Source of the DNA: Cyclina sinensis
Lineage: Eukaryota > Mollusca > Bivalvia > Venerida > Veneridae
Reading direction: 5' to 3'
NCBI GenBank assembly: GCA_012932295.1
Contig: JAAONU010000002.1
Location: 37,817,521 to 37,881,520 of the forward strand
Length of the DNA: 64,000 nt
Made by a program: the position numbers and the translations under genes. Positions 27,401-39,267 of the stretch are shown in pieces; the first letter of the stretch is position 1; every line of letters starts with the position of its first letter. A model generated the notes under the pieces. That model saw only the letters and a list, made by a program, of their open reading frames with translations, was not told where the DNA came from and ran no database searches.

Positions 27401-29625
27401 TTAACATTCAGTTGAAACAGAAAACAGAAATTGAGGGGTGAGTGTGAGAAAGCTCTGAGTGCTATAAAATAAAGAAGCAAATAGCACTTTTGTCAATTCA
27501 TCCCTGGAAATACACTTTCATATTCTTTTTTGAGTAATTCAGAAACTGAAGATTTGAACATGAATTGTTTGCTGTACTTGATATCCACTTGTACATCTAA
27601 TTGTGGTGTCTTTTCAAATCATGAAGGAAATAATTTAGATGATTTAAAAGCTCACCACCATAATTAAGTGGTTATGGTTTTATACCTCTATATTCTTTCA
27701 CTGAGATTTAAGGCTTTGTGCCCATCTGCCTTCTGCAACTGTTTTTAGAAATCACAAGTCGCAGTTCTACACTGAGGTGAATAGCCAGCACATGCACGTA
27801 CCCATGAAGATTGTAAGTTTATTTGTATCCTATCACAATCAAAATCATGTTAAAGGTGTGTCAGTTGGAAAAAATATTCAAAAGCTGATTAACTTTTATT
27901 TCAGGTGAATCCAACGCATATACCATAGGATATATTGGAGAACATAAATGTGTCTCAACGAAACTACCGATGATAGGTCATGATAGATCAGCACAGATAT
28001 CTTCTGGAAATACCACTACAAGACTACTAGGTATATCATATTGTAACTTTAATAAGCATTGCTGTTGGTAAAAAGGCTACTAACTTTTTCTGAGAATACT
28101 AGTACTAGAGAATATGCAGGCTTCACTTGTCCATTTGCAACAACCTTGTAAAATTGAGTACTGAAGTTCTTTTAATGCCTTTATAGTTGTTTGTAGGGAG
28201 AACTCTTTTCTGTAATTGATTTTAGATAGATATGTTTGAATTAAACTGTCTGATGGTCAGTATTAGATGAAGTCATATAAGAGATAACATTGTACATTTT
28301 CAGGCACATTCCAGGCTGTGGAGCATGTATTCATAGTAGGAGTTGGTGGAGCTGTCCCACATTTCACCGATTACTTCAAACATCCAAGACTTGGTGATGT
28401 TATGATTGCCGACAGCTCTAAAACAGGCGATATTTATTACTATTGTGACAAAATCTTGCAAGAGAAAGATGGAAGTATAACATACATCACGAAGTCTTTC
28501 CGCCCAAAAGATTGTTTCTTGCAGAGCGTCCTGGATAGCATCAAGGAACGACGCTTACAGGGGAGGTTTAATCCTTGGGAAAAGTATATCAGAGAGGGAT
28601 TGGAACTTCTTTCTACCCAGGAGGCTGACTACAACAGGCCTGCCCCTGAGACTGACAGGTATAGAAAACAAAATTGTTTTGTCAGGTTAATGTTCAGGAA
28701 CTGTTTTATAGCAATTCTTATAAATATTTGTGATAATTTGATTTGTTGGTTGATAGATTAAAATTATTCACAAGTACTTCACGGCTGTCAATGGCTTGTA
28801 AATTAGAGAGACCCTTTGTAAGTAAAAGTAATGTGTAAATACAGTTTGCTTTCCCTACTCAAGATTAAGTCTAAACACTATTCAGATTACCTTACAGTCA
28901 AAATGAAATTCTGCTAATCCACAACAAACATGATGTTTTTTTTTTTTTTATAGAAATGTATCTTAAGTTGTATTGCATCTTTTGTTCCTAGCAAAGAGAC
29001 TAGAAGGGGCTTAAAATTACTTTGTAGTACATGATAATCATGTTTTTATAGCAATTAGTTCAATTGCAGTTCCACAGTAGTACTATAGGCATCAGGTTAG
29101 TCTTTATTTGTTATGCAGTAAGTAGACACAAGGCAAAAGTAGCTAAATTTTCGCATGAAGATTTTTCACTGAAATCTTGAAAATGTTTCATGACAATTTT
29201 ATAGACTAGTATAACTTGGCTCTTGGTTATATTCTAGGTTAACTATGATGATTGGTGAAGGAAATGTAATAGAAATGCAGCATCCTCATCATCCAGATGG
29301 GGTTGATGAGCGCCAAGGCATGCCAAAAATACACTACGGTGTTGTCGGAGCCGGAAAGAGATTCGCAAAGGCTGACGATTTGCGTCTAGATTTTGCTGGC
29401 AGATACAACGTGAACTGCTTTGATTCAGAATTCGACCAGGTCCTTGAGGCAGTGGTTGGTAGTGTGAAGGAAAGTTTCATACTTATCAGAGGTATGTCCG
29501 ACTACAGCGACGGAACACAGAAACCAGAGTGGCAACCATACTCGGCACTGGCTGCGGCTGCTGTGATGAAATCAATGATTTTGTCCTTTTCAAGCCCTTA
29601 CATTTCCGAAGATGAACTGGAATAA
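15494..29625 (+). CDS. Nucleoside-phosphorylase-like domain protein with probable winged-helix segment (12 coding exons)
   Basis: Coding exons: 15494-15509, 16682-16834, 18828-18916, 20800-20911, 21479-21604, 23409-23438, 25566-25674, 26349-26467, 26969-27112, 27905-28030, 28304-28658, 29238-29625. Every junction has GT-AG ends, and together they make 1767 nt, 588 residues plus TAA. The start ATG is in good context (AAGATGG), 8 nt after an acceptor. Residues 1-60 are polar and basic. About 181-252 are helical and resemble a winged-helix fold. About 269-588 resemble the purine/uridine phosphorylase superfamily: a first strand TIAIITA, VGVGGAVPHF (353-362), PRLGDV (369-374), a DSEFDQ segment (Glu524) at the position of the family MExxA motif, and RGMSDYSDG (544-552), whose Ser-Asp matches the catalytic Asp of MTA/SAH nucleosidases. 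Glycosidic-bond cleavage or nucleoside sensing is inferred; I do not know a named orthologue. Confidence 0.85.
16878..18314 (+). mobile_element. AGCTCACC-type repeat element, second copy, in intron 2
   Basis: The ends are the same as at 10233-12238: TTTTTTAGCTCACC at the left, and a palindrome (18294-18310, arms AGGGCCAT and ATGGCCCT) plus CTCTTG at the right. The 5' hairpin is kept but its sequence differs (GCTCAC, TGTCAC / GTGACA, GTGAGC), so arms changed together. The interior is a different tandem array, about eight copies of a roughly 145-bp unit marked by AACTAGGTCACAGAGCC and CTTGTTAACACTC. No ORF. Confidence 0.85.
18600..18720 (-). repeat. tRNA-derived SINE-like sequence
   Basis: On the minus strand, an A-box-like TTAGTGGTTAAGGC (about 18695-18711 on plus) is followed by a B-box-like GGTTCAATC (about 18657-18665) at tRNA-like spacing. 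The rest does not fold as a clean tRNA, so a SINE head or tRNA pseudogene is more likely than a functional tRNA. It lies in intron 2. Confidence 0.5.
19223..20245. mobile_element. hAT-type non-autonomous transposon (MITE)
   Basis: The left terminus CAGACATGGATT and right terminus AATCCATGTCTG are inverted repeats, flanked on both sides by a perfect 8-bp duplication AAATGCAT (19215-19222 and 20246-20253). An 8-bp duplication with CAG termini is characteristic of hAT elements. The subterminal regions are arrays of ATCGATTAAT-like palindromic words on both sides. The 1023-bp interior has no transposase ORF. Located in intron 3 of the phosphorylase-like gene. Confidence 0.9.
22640..22920. repeat. 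Candidate dispersed repeat with imperfect palindrome
   Basis: The segment around 22736-22812 (TTTGCGACCAGCGCAGACC ... CTGATCATGATCTGCACTG) contains partly complementary arms and resembles short interspersed repeats that I associate with bivalve genomes. This is recognition by eye only. The overlapping ORF at 22477-22830 is therefore not called. It lies in an intron. Confidence 0.35.
23409..23438 (+). CDS. 30-nt microexon with tandem GTGAGT donors
   Basis: This exon adds GKGLTAGELM around residues 166-175, between the N-terminal region and the winged-helix-like segment. Acceptor GTCCGTAG precedes it. A GTGAGT donor follows at 23439, and another perfect GTGAGT lies inside the exon at 23427. 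Use of the inner donor would shorten the exon to 18 nt without changing frame. The exon is phase 1 on both sides, so skipping it also keeps the frame. Confidence 0.7.
27148..27330 (+). mobile_element. Degraded 5' fragment of an AGCTCACC-type element
   Basis: CTTTTTAGCTCACCTGAG is followed by a decayed second hairpin arm (GGGTGAGG) and GTCCATCATC-rich sequence like the 5' part of the other two copies, then CAAGCGACATCTC as at 10334. No 3' palindrome is seen, so the copy is truncated; its right edge is uncertain. It lies in intron 9. Confidence 0.6.
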
Positions 29626-31650
29626 AATATCTAGGTGGTTAGACAGGATGATTGAAATTGCTTTTGCTTACATAATTATAATGTTTATACGATATATTAT
29701 ATACATGCAAGTTGCCTGTTGCAAAATTGTTTTTTTTTTTTTTTATCAGAAAAGAAGTGCAATTCTCATTACAGTGTTTTAAAAAAATCTCATTGAGAAT
29801 TTCATTTGTATAAAGTACATTCATGTTCATTTTCTTTCAGTTATTTTTACAAAATTCAGAGTAGCACCAAAACAGTTACTAAAACTCGAAAAGTGGTATG
29901 TTATGTATATGGACACTTATTGCTTTAAGATGTTTGAAGGGAGAATATAATAAAAGTGCTTGTTTGTAACAGGAATTTATTTAATTGATCTAAAAGGAGA
30001 AAAGAAATGCAGAATTGACAATTGTACAGTGAAAACAGCATTATTAATACCATAATATTGAAATTGATTAAAGTTGAAAAGCATTAGCAAAGCATGTGCC
30101 AAAGTCAGTGTGGCAAGTTTTTGATGCTTTGGTATGGAGCAAACTAGTAAAAGGAATATTTCCAGTTATGTATTTCTTTTAACATAGGTTTAGTACAAGT
30201 AATATTCAAGGGCTGAAAGCAAGAAGCTTCTATCTGCTGCATTATTTTGTTTCACCTTTTCCCATTCACACTTTGAATCATTCTACATAGATAAATTTCA
30301 TTCTTTCTTTTTCTCTGTTTGCATTTTATTCTGATTTCAATAAACAAGTGATCAGCTTTCTGTTGCTTATTTAGTAATGTATTGTTATTTTTGCATATAG
30401 TTTAGTTTTGATAAGTAGTTGTTTAGACTCAGGCAAAAAAATTGTTTTCTTAGTTTTCTTTGAACTTTTAACTTGGTGCACATTATATTATGGACTTTTC
30501 TTCATTTGAATTACGGAGGCAGTGATTGAATGTTATAAGAAGAACAGATGAATTTTTGTTTTTGCTAGTCATAGCCTCCAGATGAACAGCAAAATATTGT
30601 TCTACCTCTAAACCATTAAGTAATTCATTTAACACATCGTTTCTTGGCTCTAGGATTGTTGAAATTAACAGGAAAAATATCATTCAGTTCAAAAATCAGT
30701 GTTTTATTTGATAAGTTATTGAGAAATTCAATAGCATTGAAAAAAAAAGTCATTTTCTAACAGTTCAGAGTGACTGTCTATTAATTTACCTTATGTTCGA
30801 GAATACTTTTGTATTATTATAATGATGCATATATTTTTACAATTTTGGCATCAAATGCCAGTGTAGGTTGTGTTTTATTTTTATTTTTCTATTTAATTTT
30901 TCTTTTTCAAGTTATCAAAGTGACTTTTTTACAAGTTTATTTGAATTAATGTTTCCTGCAGCTAGTAAAATGATACCACACCTTTCCACAGATTATTTAT
31001 ATGCATGTAACATGTTGCTGAAACAGGTCAAATAAATTCACCTAGTTTTTCTTCAGTATCTTTCTGAAATTTTTCTTAGAATTCTTTATTTGAAATAACT
31101 TACTACTTGTAACAAAGATTTTATCTGTAGCACAAAAAGAATGTTTAAAAGTCACATGAGAATTGAAATTGTCAATTTATCAGAATCATTCTCTGTTTTC
31201 ATTACACTATCAGGGTTGAAACAGTTTTTGTTTGGTTTTTCATAGTAAACTTAGATATTTTTTAATATTGATATGGTGTAGAATTTTGGGGGCCTTATTG
31301 TTGAAACAATATTAGTGCATTTATTGATTGTCATAAAACTTCCCATTAGACATTTATATGATTCTCTTGGTTGTTGATTTATAATATTTAATATATACTA
31401 CATACGTTATATAATTCAAGGATATAGTTGAGGAAATATTTAAACTCTTTTATTACTTGATGTAAACATTTGTACACATGTTTTGATGTACATTTTGTTG
31501 TAACTACGTTCCTTTTTGATGGAACTTAAACCAGCTATTTTTAAACTATATTGTTACTTGTATATAGTTATTTCTTTTAAGCTCTGTATAAACATGTATA
31601 TTTTTATCACAATACATTGCCTTTAGAATAGTGTAACAAACAACAGTATC
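29626..31650. other. 3' UTR and intergenic sequence downstream of the phosphorylase-like gene
   Basis: Candidate poly(A) signals AATAAA occur at 29949-29954 and 30339-30344. Which is used cannot be told from sequence. No further gene is seen; the minus-strand ORF at 30483-30683 has no support. Confidence 0.5.
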
Positions 31651-31850
31651 GGCTACCGTTGAATGGTTAAGTGCTGACCATTACGCCTCTCGGAAAGTCC
31701 TGGGTTTGAGCCCAGATGCCAAGTTTACCATGAAAGTTCAAGATTTGGTAGTATCTCAGTGCCGTAAATTAGATTCTTGATACACTGTTGATAGACACAA
31801 GACAAAGAATTACACATATTCAAATCTATGCACTATCCACACATGACCAA
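31651..31850 (+). repeat. tRNA-derived SINE-like sequence
   Basis: An A-box-like TTGAATGGTTAAGTGC (about 31659-31674) and a B-box-like GGGTTTGAGCCC (31702-31713) sit at tRNA-like spacing. The D-arm resembles Ser/Leu-type tRNAs, but acceptor-stem pairing is absent. A SINE head is more likely than an active tRNA gene; the 3' limit is not defined. Confidence 0.5.
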
Positions 31851-32590
31851 AATTGAAGATATCAGAGGTCAGCATATGAGGAACAGAATATCATTAATTC
31901 AGGATAACCCATTGTTTAGGCGTTAGCAAGGAAATGATAGACTGATCTACGTAAGGTACAAACATATATCTTGTACGAGGATTGTATTATTCTAAATGTA
32001 AAAGTAGTGTTGTTTTTGCAATATTTCTGTTTGAAATGGAGCTCTGTGGTTTAATGTGTAAAGCAATGGTTTTGACCACTGAGGATCAGAAAGCTAGGCT
32101 TCGCCTTCACTCAGCTGGACTGCAGTTAAGCTGTTAATCTTTGAATGGAGTGGGGAAAAAAGACCTTAAATAGTGACTTCCTGTGCTGTTTTAATGTTTG
32201 TTTACAGACTTTGTCATCTCAGTGTGAAAGTGTAAAATGACAAAAGTTATCCACCTATATGATGTTTGATTTACAATCATGTTAAATGTTATTAGTTTGT
32301 CAGTATGATAACATCATTTCATACGTATTTGTACCAACCTAGTCCCTTAGTGTGGGCATGGCAGCTGTTATACAAGAGAAAATAAGTATCTAGCAATAAT
32401 AGTAACCATTTTATCAGTGCTTTTTAAAGCTAAAGAATCATGTCTGCTTAATTTTTGTTTCTGTTCAGGCAAATCTTATCTTAATAATTTCTAAATGAGA
32501 TTTCAAATCAGTTTCTGAAATCCAAGGGTTTTGTAAGAACTTCTGCTGTATTGGTCAAACAAAAATGAATGTCAGAACACTTTGCAACGA

Positions 32591-33670
32591 TTTTTAGCTC
32601 GACCTTTTCCAAAAAAAATATCAAGCTGTTGCTACAGTCATGGTTGCTATTGCCGTTGCTGTCCGAAAACTTTAAAATTGAACATAACTTTTTTATTTCT
32701 AAATGGATTGTCTTCACACTTGGACACAAGAACCCTTTGGACAAAACCTTCAAGTAGACCAGACTGAACTTGACCTTGGCTCATAAATGACCTTCACCTT
32801 CAAGGTCAAATTACTGAATATTGCTAAAATTGACCATAACTTTGTTATTTGTAGTTGTATTTGATTCATATTTAAGCAAAACAACACTTATGACAAAACC
32901 TACATGTTGAATAATTTAAGAATGACCTTGACCTAAAAATGCCCTTTACCATTAAGGTCAAATGAATAAATTTTGCTTAAATTGACATAACTTCCTCGTT
33001 TATTTATGGATTTTATTCATGCTTGGACAAAACAACTCTAATGACTACTCCGGCATTTTGATTTATTCAGATATGACCTTGACCTTAAAATGACCTTGAC
33101 TGTCAAGGTCGAATTATTGAATTTTGCTAAAATAGCCATAACTTTGTAATTTATGGTTGGATTTGATTCATACTTGGAGAAGACAACACTTATGACAAAA
33201 CTGACATGTAGAATTATTCAGGTGTTACCTTGACCTGAAAATAATCTTGACCGTCAAGGTCAAATTATTGAATTTTGCTAAAATAGCCAAAACTTTATGG
33301 ACAAATTCGATTTTTACTGGGACAAAACAACACTGGGATAAAACCAACATGTTAAATAAAGTATTACCTTGACCTTGACATTGCTTAAATTTGTAATATT
33401 TTTATTATCAGTGGTCTTCATACTTGGACATAACTACCTTTTAGGCAATACCTCCAAAGAAGGTTAAACTGAACTTGACGTTGACCTTTATTTGACCTTG
33501 ATGTTGAAGGTCAAATTATTGAATTCTGCTAAAATTGGCCATAACTTTATTTATAGAAGGATTTGATAATTATATTTCCAAATGACGTTGCCTTTGAAAA
33601 CCCCTCACCACAATTTGCTTCCTCAGATGTGTTTGCCTTTCGAAATAGAAAAAGTCGAGCATGGCCCCCA
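32591..33670 (+). mobile_element. GCTCGA-ended repeat element with ~150-bp tandem units
   Basis: It begins TTTTTAGCTCGACC and ends near AAGTCGAGCATGGCCCCC, giving a short inverted tip (GCTCGAC / GTCGAGC) followed by a GGCC-rich tail. The interior is about five tandem copies of a roughly 150-bp unit marked by AAGGTCAAATTATTGAATTT and TGACCTTGACC. The plan (TTTTTAGCTC start, internal tandem array, GAGC plus GGCC end) parallels the AGCTCACC elements, though the sequences differ. Only shadow ORFs are present. Confidence 0.65.
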
Positions 33671-34648
33671 ATTGCGGTGAGTCTTGATTTTTTTATGTCA
33701 GATGAAACTCTCGCTTATATACAAGATAAATATTGCACATTGTGAGCTGTTCATTGTAATAGCACAATTTTTTTTTTTCACAAGTTTAAAATGGAATTCA
33801 CAAATGAGCTTTAGGTTTGAAACACATATTTTAGTTAACCTCACTGCCTTCATTTTAACAGAGTTGTGGTGTCTTGGATTTGTCCCAGAAAATTTTCATC
33901 AATCTCCTTTGCTGATGCATTAATGATTAAAGAGCTTTATTTATTTTGACTTAAAACTAAAGTCAAGTTCTTCAAGAATCATTTTACTGTACGCAAATGA
34001 AGGAGTACAAAACTAAACGATGTTTACTTGTTGTTGCAAATGTTTTCAAAATTTACCAACTTGAATTCAAAGTGATTTGCAAGAGCAGAATTTTTCTTTT
34101 CATAAACTTTTTATCAAATCCAGCTGTAGTTTTGTGAGAAGCAAATTTGTGAACTGAGAAAATCTTTGTCAATGATTTATTAGTAAAACTGTTTAATCGA
34201 TGAATTGTATGAGCAGTCCAACACTGCAAGGTTGTTTATCTTAAATAGTGTAACAAAGACATGTAATATATTTGTAATGATATACTGGTATCACAAACCA
34301 TGTGTTAATTACAAACCAACACCCCATTTATATATTTGTGGGAATTAAATTTAAGTGTAAGTTTGAACTTGTAGTTTTCTGCAATTTGTAATCTTTCCAT
34401 TAAATTGAAAACTTTAAGTTTTTTGGTTTCTTTTATGCACCCTTCTGAGTACCCTTGAAATTTTGAATACTGTTATAAATCTAGTTTGTAGATTTCATGT
34501 TCTTGACCAAAAATGGTCTGTTCTATTGTCTGCAGTACAGTTGTTCTATTTATAACACGTTCCACCTAATGAAATTACTATATAGCTTACTAATGCATGT
34601 ATTGGTCAAACATTTAAAACAGTCTTGAAAAGGAATTCTTTAGGAGTA
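33671..34648. other. No gene seen
   Basis: AT-rich sequence without splice-supported ORFs or recognised RNA genes. Confidence 0.5.
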
Positions 34649-34770
34649 AGATTATTGAGATTAAAGGGAGGTGACTCTGTAACATGTAGAAGAATGCAAG
34701 ATTATTGGGGTTCAAGGGAGGTGTATGTAACATGTTGAATAATGCAAGGTTATTGGGGTTGAAGGGAGGT
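34649..34770. repeat. Short tandem repeat, ~48-bp unit, 2.5 copies
   Basis: Units start at 34649, 34698 and 34746, each opening with an AAG(A/G)TTATTG(A/G)GGTT-like segment and an AAGGGAGGT core. The first two also share the TGTAACATGT segment. The minus-strand ORF with repeated NPNNLA motifs at 34614-34823 is produced by this repeat. Confidence 0.85.
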
Positions 34771-36840
34771 AAAAGGGTAAAAGAAGGATGTTTGAGGTGT
34801 ATTTTTGTCATTATCTGTGTCATCGGATTCCTAGCAAGTGTAACATAGTTACATCACAAAAACAAAACTACTTTAACACTTGGCCTAAAGTTCTTTGATT
34901 TTGTTCACCCAACAATAAACAATAATCTCCTTTTGAAAATTACCTCTGCAAACTTGTTTCAAAATCTTACAAGTAACAGTCCAGACAAGAATATTCACAT
35001 GGGCAGTATTTTACAAAGCTTTCCTATCAACCTTAGATCCCAAGCTCAGAGATCTAGTTCGCATTCATAAGAATGCTTGAACCAACTTTTGTACCAATAT
35101 TTTCCACACTGTGATTATGGCAGAGTTACAGTGTAAGCACAAAATATACACGTTAGCAGCATTCTGTTGACCCTAGCCTTGCCCTTGGAACCCAAGTTCT
35201 TGTTCCAAACATTCGATGAACAGCTGTCCTAGTTTGTTTCAAAATACTTCTATATATTACCAGATTAAAGAATAAATATTGCCGGCAGTGTTCCTTAGTA
35301 TTTGCCTATCAGTTTAGTCTTGCCGTCATGATGACGTGTCAGAGGAGACAAACATTGGCACTGCATTAGTGTGACCTTTATCCTCAAGTCCCCAGGTCTT
35401 ATTCATAGCACTGTATCTGATGAAAACCTGAGCTCATTCATTTCAAACTATAGGTTATAGGGCAAGCAAAGCAAAAAAAAAAAGAACATGGACATCGGAT
35501 AACTGCAAGCCCGTTCAAGGCAGCATGAAAAAAATGCTACTTCCATCATTTCGGGCAGACAATACTGATTAGGGGAACAGAGCCAGACAGCCTAATGAGT
35601 TCAAGCAGAAATTTAAAGTGAGTCCATTGTATGAAGTGGATATATCCGTGTCAAAAAAAAAAAATCAAAAAAATCTGGGATTCACAATTTCAAAAGTTTC
35701 AAGGTTGGAAATTTTCACAAATCTCAAATCAATACATGCTACTAAAACACTTATTCTCTTAACTTATTTCATTTGAGCTTGAACCATTCACTGGTCAGTA
35801 TGTTATGTCAAAGGGAATAATGCAAATTAAAATTAAAGCATGTGATGCTCACTCTCTTCCACACCTGAAATGACATCATTTCAGAAATGCTATATATAAT
35901 GATTTATCTTGACATGTTACAGGTACAAGGCAGTGTTGCTTTTAAGTATCTGTTTTTCTTAAGAGATACCAAGTTTCTCTACAAGTTTCCTCCTAAACGT
36001 ATTATGTTCTGAATCAAAACTACTACATGGTGCATAGGTAAAAATCATGATTGGGAAAAGTCACAAAGATTTCCACTTACAGAGTTAATTTCTAGTTCAA
36101 ACCTCTTACAGCAATCAAGTTAAGCAACTAATATCAAGTACCTTTGAAGACTTCTTGCTAGAGTTCCAGACAGCTATTGGTTGTGGAAGGGGAGATAAAA
36201 TAGCAAAGGGACACAAGTACTGCTAAAACTGAATGTGTTTAAAGGCACAAAGAACACAAGACTTAGGCTACCTTTTGTTTGGTGCACCTGGTTGTACATC
36301 AAGGTGTAAGCAAGGAACTGCCAAATAGCAAATATTTAATTGCAGCTGTGACAGTCCAAACTTCTAAAGAGTTTCTACATTCACTACATTTCTATAATAC
36401 AACAATGTCATTAATAATGTATTGAATTTTAATGTGAAATAGCTTCAAATCCAGTAACAAATTTGTAACATTCCTACAATTAAGACATTGAACAGATGCT
36501 TAATCTTTTATAAGAATTTCAACATGAGAGATATTTGCAAATTTATTGCCATACTTAGTAGTCTTGTTCCCATGAAAATGCAGTTGTCCTCAGGCCAGAT
36601 CAGCTGATCTGCACCTCAAAGACACGAAAGCTACTTGTATTAAAGAACAGTGTTAGTTTGAAACTGTAAACATAAAAGTTATTTCTGAAAGATGAATAGT
36701 CTAAAAAATTGAATACCAGTGATACCATACTGATAATTTTTTTCACAAGATTTAAAATCTAGAGCACACTTAAAATCAATATATACCTCTACTTTAGAAA
36801 CAAAAGAACACTTTGAAAATGATTCATCCCATCTCAAACT
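34771..36840. other. Intergenic region and 3' UTR of GNL2
   Basis: A minus-strand poly(A) signal (AATAAA, read as TTTATT at 36542-36547) lies about 295 nt downstream of the GNL2 stop and is a plausible end for that transcript. I see no gene between 34771 and about 36500. Confidence 0.5.
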
Positions 36841-39267
36841 CTATCTCCTATTTCTCTTGTTCTTTACATTGGCAGTGGCATAGAAATGTGTGCCAATTTT
36901 CTTCTGTTTCATTTCTCTCTCAATCCTTCGTCTCTGCTTACTGGTCAGTCTTCGTTCTTCTGGTCCCACATCTTCTTCTACATGCCGTCTCTTCTTTCCT
37001 TTCTCACTCACATTTGACCTTTTAGCTAAGGTAACATGCTTCATTTCTTTACCACTTCCCACAATCTTTTCACTACTACTTTCCATGGAAGGTGGTTCCA
37101 ACTCAACACATGTAACATCTGTTGTATCTTTTACAGTGAAAACAGTCGACAAAGGCTTTGCTTGTTCCATGTACCCCAAGTACTCATTTTCTTCACTTCT
37201 GGTATCTAAATTACTCGTCACAATTTTTTTAGCACTAAGAACTTTTTCATCATCTGTATCTGTTTCTTTCACATCTACAACTAAAACTTCATTACTTTTT
37301 CCAGGTTTCTGATCTTTCAATTTATTTTTCAATTCAGTTTTCTGTTTTTTACTGGGTATCTTCTTTTCAACTTTACTCCCATGAACTGTTTTCTGTCCCT
37401 TCTTTTTACTTTTACTTTTCTGCTTCAAATCTTTTGCATGCTTTATGCCAGGTACCTTTTCTGAAGTGGCAATTCCATTAGATGTGTATTCTAAATCACC
37501 ACCTGGTTGGAGAGTGTCAAGCTTATCTTTCAATCCCTGATCCTCAAGATTATCTTCTTCGTGTGTTTGGTCACCTTTCTTCTCAATACTGTCTTCACTA
37601 TTAGAATTCAAATCCTCACTTTCATCATCCCCTTCATCAGAATCATCTGACTCTACATCAGAATCATCTTGACAACTATCTAAAACTACCTGTTTTATGT
37701 CTTCCCCGCTGAATTTTGGCTCAACCCGTATCTTTTTATAATCTTGATGTACTACTGGAACCTGCTTTGTTTTTACTACTGCTTCTCCTTGTGTCTCAAC
37801 TATTTCCTTTATTATTTCTTCTCCATGTGCTTCATTTCCAGTTGACATTCCACCTTCTTTTTCCTCATTCTCAGATCCGGGAGGTCTCACAAAGTAGGGT
37901 ATTTTGCCTCTCTGGAAATCATTCAAGATCATTTTAGCTGATGTACTCAAGTCTGGGTCTCCACCCTTCAACAACTTTCCAGACCTCTTTGCAAACTGGG
38001 TTAGAAAGTCTTCGTGATCGGTCCAGTTCATTATACCATATGTTTTCTGTATGTACTCCTTCTTCACTCTTTCCAGCATTGCCTCTATATAGTCTTCAGG
38101 ACTCTTGATGTATTCTACACGTACTACACCCTTAAGGACACACTCTGTTGGTGTTGAACCTGTTGGATACACTACACCAGGACAATCAACTAGGTAAATT
38201 CTCTTCATCAAGGTTATGTACTGCCAAACCTTTGTTTCGCCAGCAATAGGGGCAACTTTACAAACTTTCTTAGCTCTCAGTGTGTTGATCACTGAGCTTT
38301 TTCCAACATTAGGGTAACCCAGAAATCCTACAGTTATTTGCCTTTTGTCTGTGTGGAGTTTTGAAAACTGTCTAAGTAGGTTAATCAAAGCTCCTTTACC
38401 AAAAGGATTCATAATACTTGCATGGAAAGCCAAAGTTGGATGTACAGCAGAGAGAATGGCTACCCACTTCTGTGTAACCCAGACTGGAACCAAATCAACC
38501 TTATTCAGGACAAATATTATGTGTTTATGAGGCTTCTCCTTCTTCAAGAATTCTTCAACCTGGTAACAGCGTGTACCTAGTGGATCTCTTGCATCAAGAA
38601 CATTGATAAGTATGTCAGAAGAATCAATGACTTTATGAAGTTCATTCCAGACTCGCTTTGACTGGCCAGCATTAAACACCATCTCCTTAGTCTCTTCTCT
38701 AAAGTCTGGCTCACCTCTGTCCAAGTCACGATCTTCCTCCGACTTGTACACCTCACAAGCTTTCTGGGCTTGTTCAACCAAAGCTTGCATATCCGTAACT
38801 TTCAAATTGGGGCGTTTCCTGGTTTTCCTCTTTCCAAATGTTGACTCAAATGATTCAGTGTCTAAAACATGTACCCTTGCATTTTTGGCGGTTTCATTCA
38901 ATAAAGAGATGGGAAGTTTCGTCTGTCTCATTACAACTTTGTACGGATCTTTTTTCACTTTTGTCATCTCTTCCTGAAATGTCTGCAGTGCACCTTGGGA
39001 GATGACTCTAGTGTTACCAAACCATTTCCTATTTGGCTCAACTCTTGCAACAGTTCCTGATTTAAGCCAAGACTGGTATGGGGCCGGCTGCAAGATTTTA
39101 CCCTTCTTATCTCTCTTTGCTTTGAAATTCTTGTACATCTTTATTCTCTTGACAGTAGCTTTGTCCCTCATGTTGGAGTCTCCTGATTTTGGCCTGTCTG
39201 GATTCATACTGTGGTTGCCTTTGTTTACCCCATCTTTAATCTTTTTCTTTCTAGCCACTTTTGCCAT
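36841..39267 (-). CDS. GNL2: Nucleolar GTP-binding protein 2 (GNL2/NOG2)
   Basis: An 808-residue GTPase of late nucleolar/nuclear 60S subunit assembly. The N-terminal NGP1NT region (about 20-160) includes the highly conserved [19 protein letters not shown]. The G domain is circularly permuted, the hallmark of the YlqF/YawG class: DARDP (225-229), NKVD (255-258), GYPNVGKSS (317-325), GETK (343-346), DCPG (361-364). The C-terminal third has a Ser/Asp/Glu-rich acidic stretch, Lys-rich blocks and a basic [16 protein letters not shown] tail, fitting nucleolar targeting. It is somewhat longer than the human protein (about 731). I chose the Met at 39267 (AAGATGG context) over the in-frame Met at 39306, because a TTTACAG acceptor at 39275 separates them, so the extra 13 codons are probably intronic. 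A weakly supported 5' exon could end at 41031 (CTAG then GTAACG). The coding region has no intron, which is unusual for this gene in animals. Confidence 0.96.
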   Translation of the reverse strand: MAKVARKKKIKDGVNKGNHSMNPDRPKSGDSNMRDKATVKRIKMYKNFKAKRDKKGKILQPAPYQSWLKSGTVARVEPNRKWFGNTRVISQGALQTFQEEMTKVKKDPYKVVMRQTKLPISLLNETAKNARVHVLDTESFESTFGKRKTRKRPNLKVTDMQALVEQAQKACEVYKSEEDRDLDRGEPDFREETKEMVFNAGQSKRVWNELHKVIDSSDILINVLDARDPLGTRCYQVEEFLKKEKPHKHIIFVLNKVDLVPVWVTQKWVAILSAVHPTLAFHASIMNPFGKGALINLLRQFSKLHTDKRQITVGFLGYPNVGKSSVINTLRAKKVCKVAPIAGETKVWQYITLMKRIYLVDCPGVVYPTGSTPTECVLKGVVRVEYIKSPEDYIEAMLERVKKEYIQKTYGIMNWTDHEDFLTQFAKRSGKLLKGGDPDLSTSAKMILNDFQRGKIPYFVRPPGSENEEKEGGMSTGNEAHGEEIIKEIVETQGEAVVKTKQVPVVHQDYKKIRVEPKFSGEDIKQVVLDSCQDDSDVESDDSDEGDDESEDLNSNSEDSIEKKGDQTHEEDNLEDQGLKDKLDTLQPGGDLEYTSNGIATSEKVPGIKHAKDLKQKSKSKKKGQKTVHGSKVEKKIPSKKQKTELKNKLKDQKPGKSNEVLVVDVKETDTDDEKVLSAKKIVTSNLDTRSEENEYLGYMEQAKPLSTVFTVKDTTDVTCVELEPPSMESSSEKIVGSGKEMKHVTLAKRSNVSEKGKKRRHVEEDVGPEERRLTSKQRRRIEREMKQKKIGTHFYATANVKNKRNRR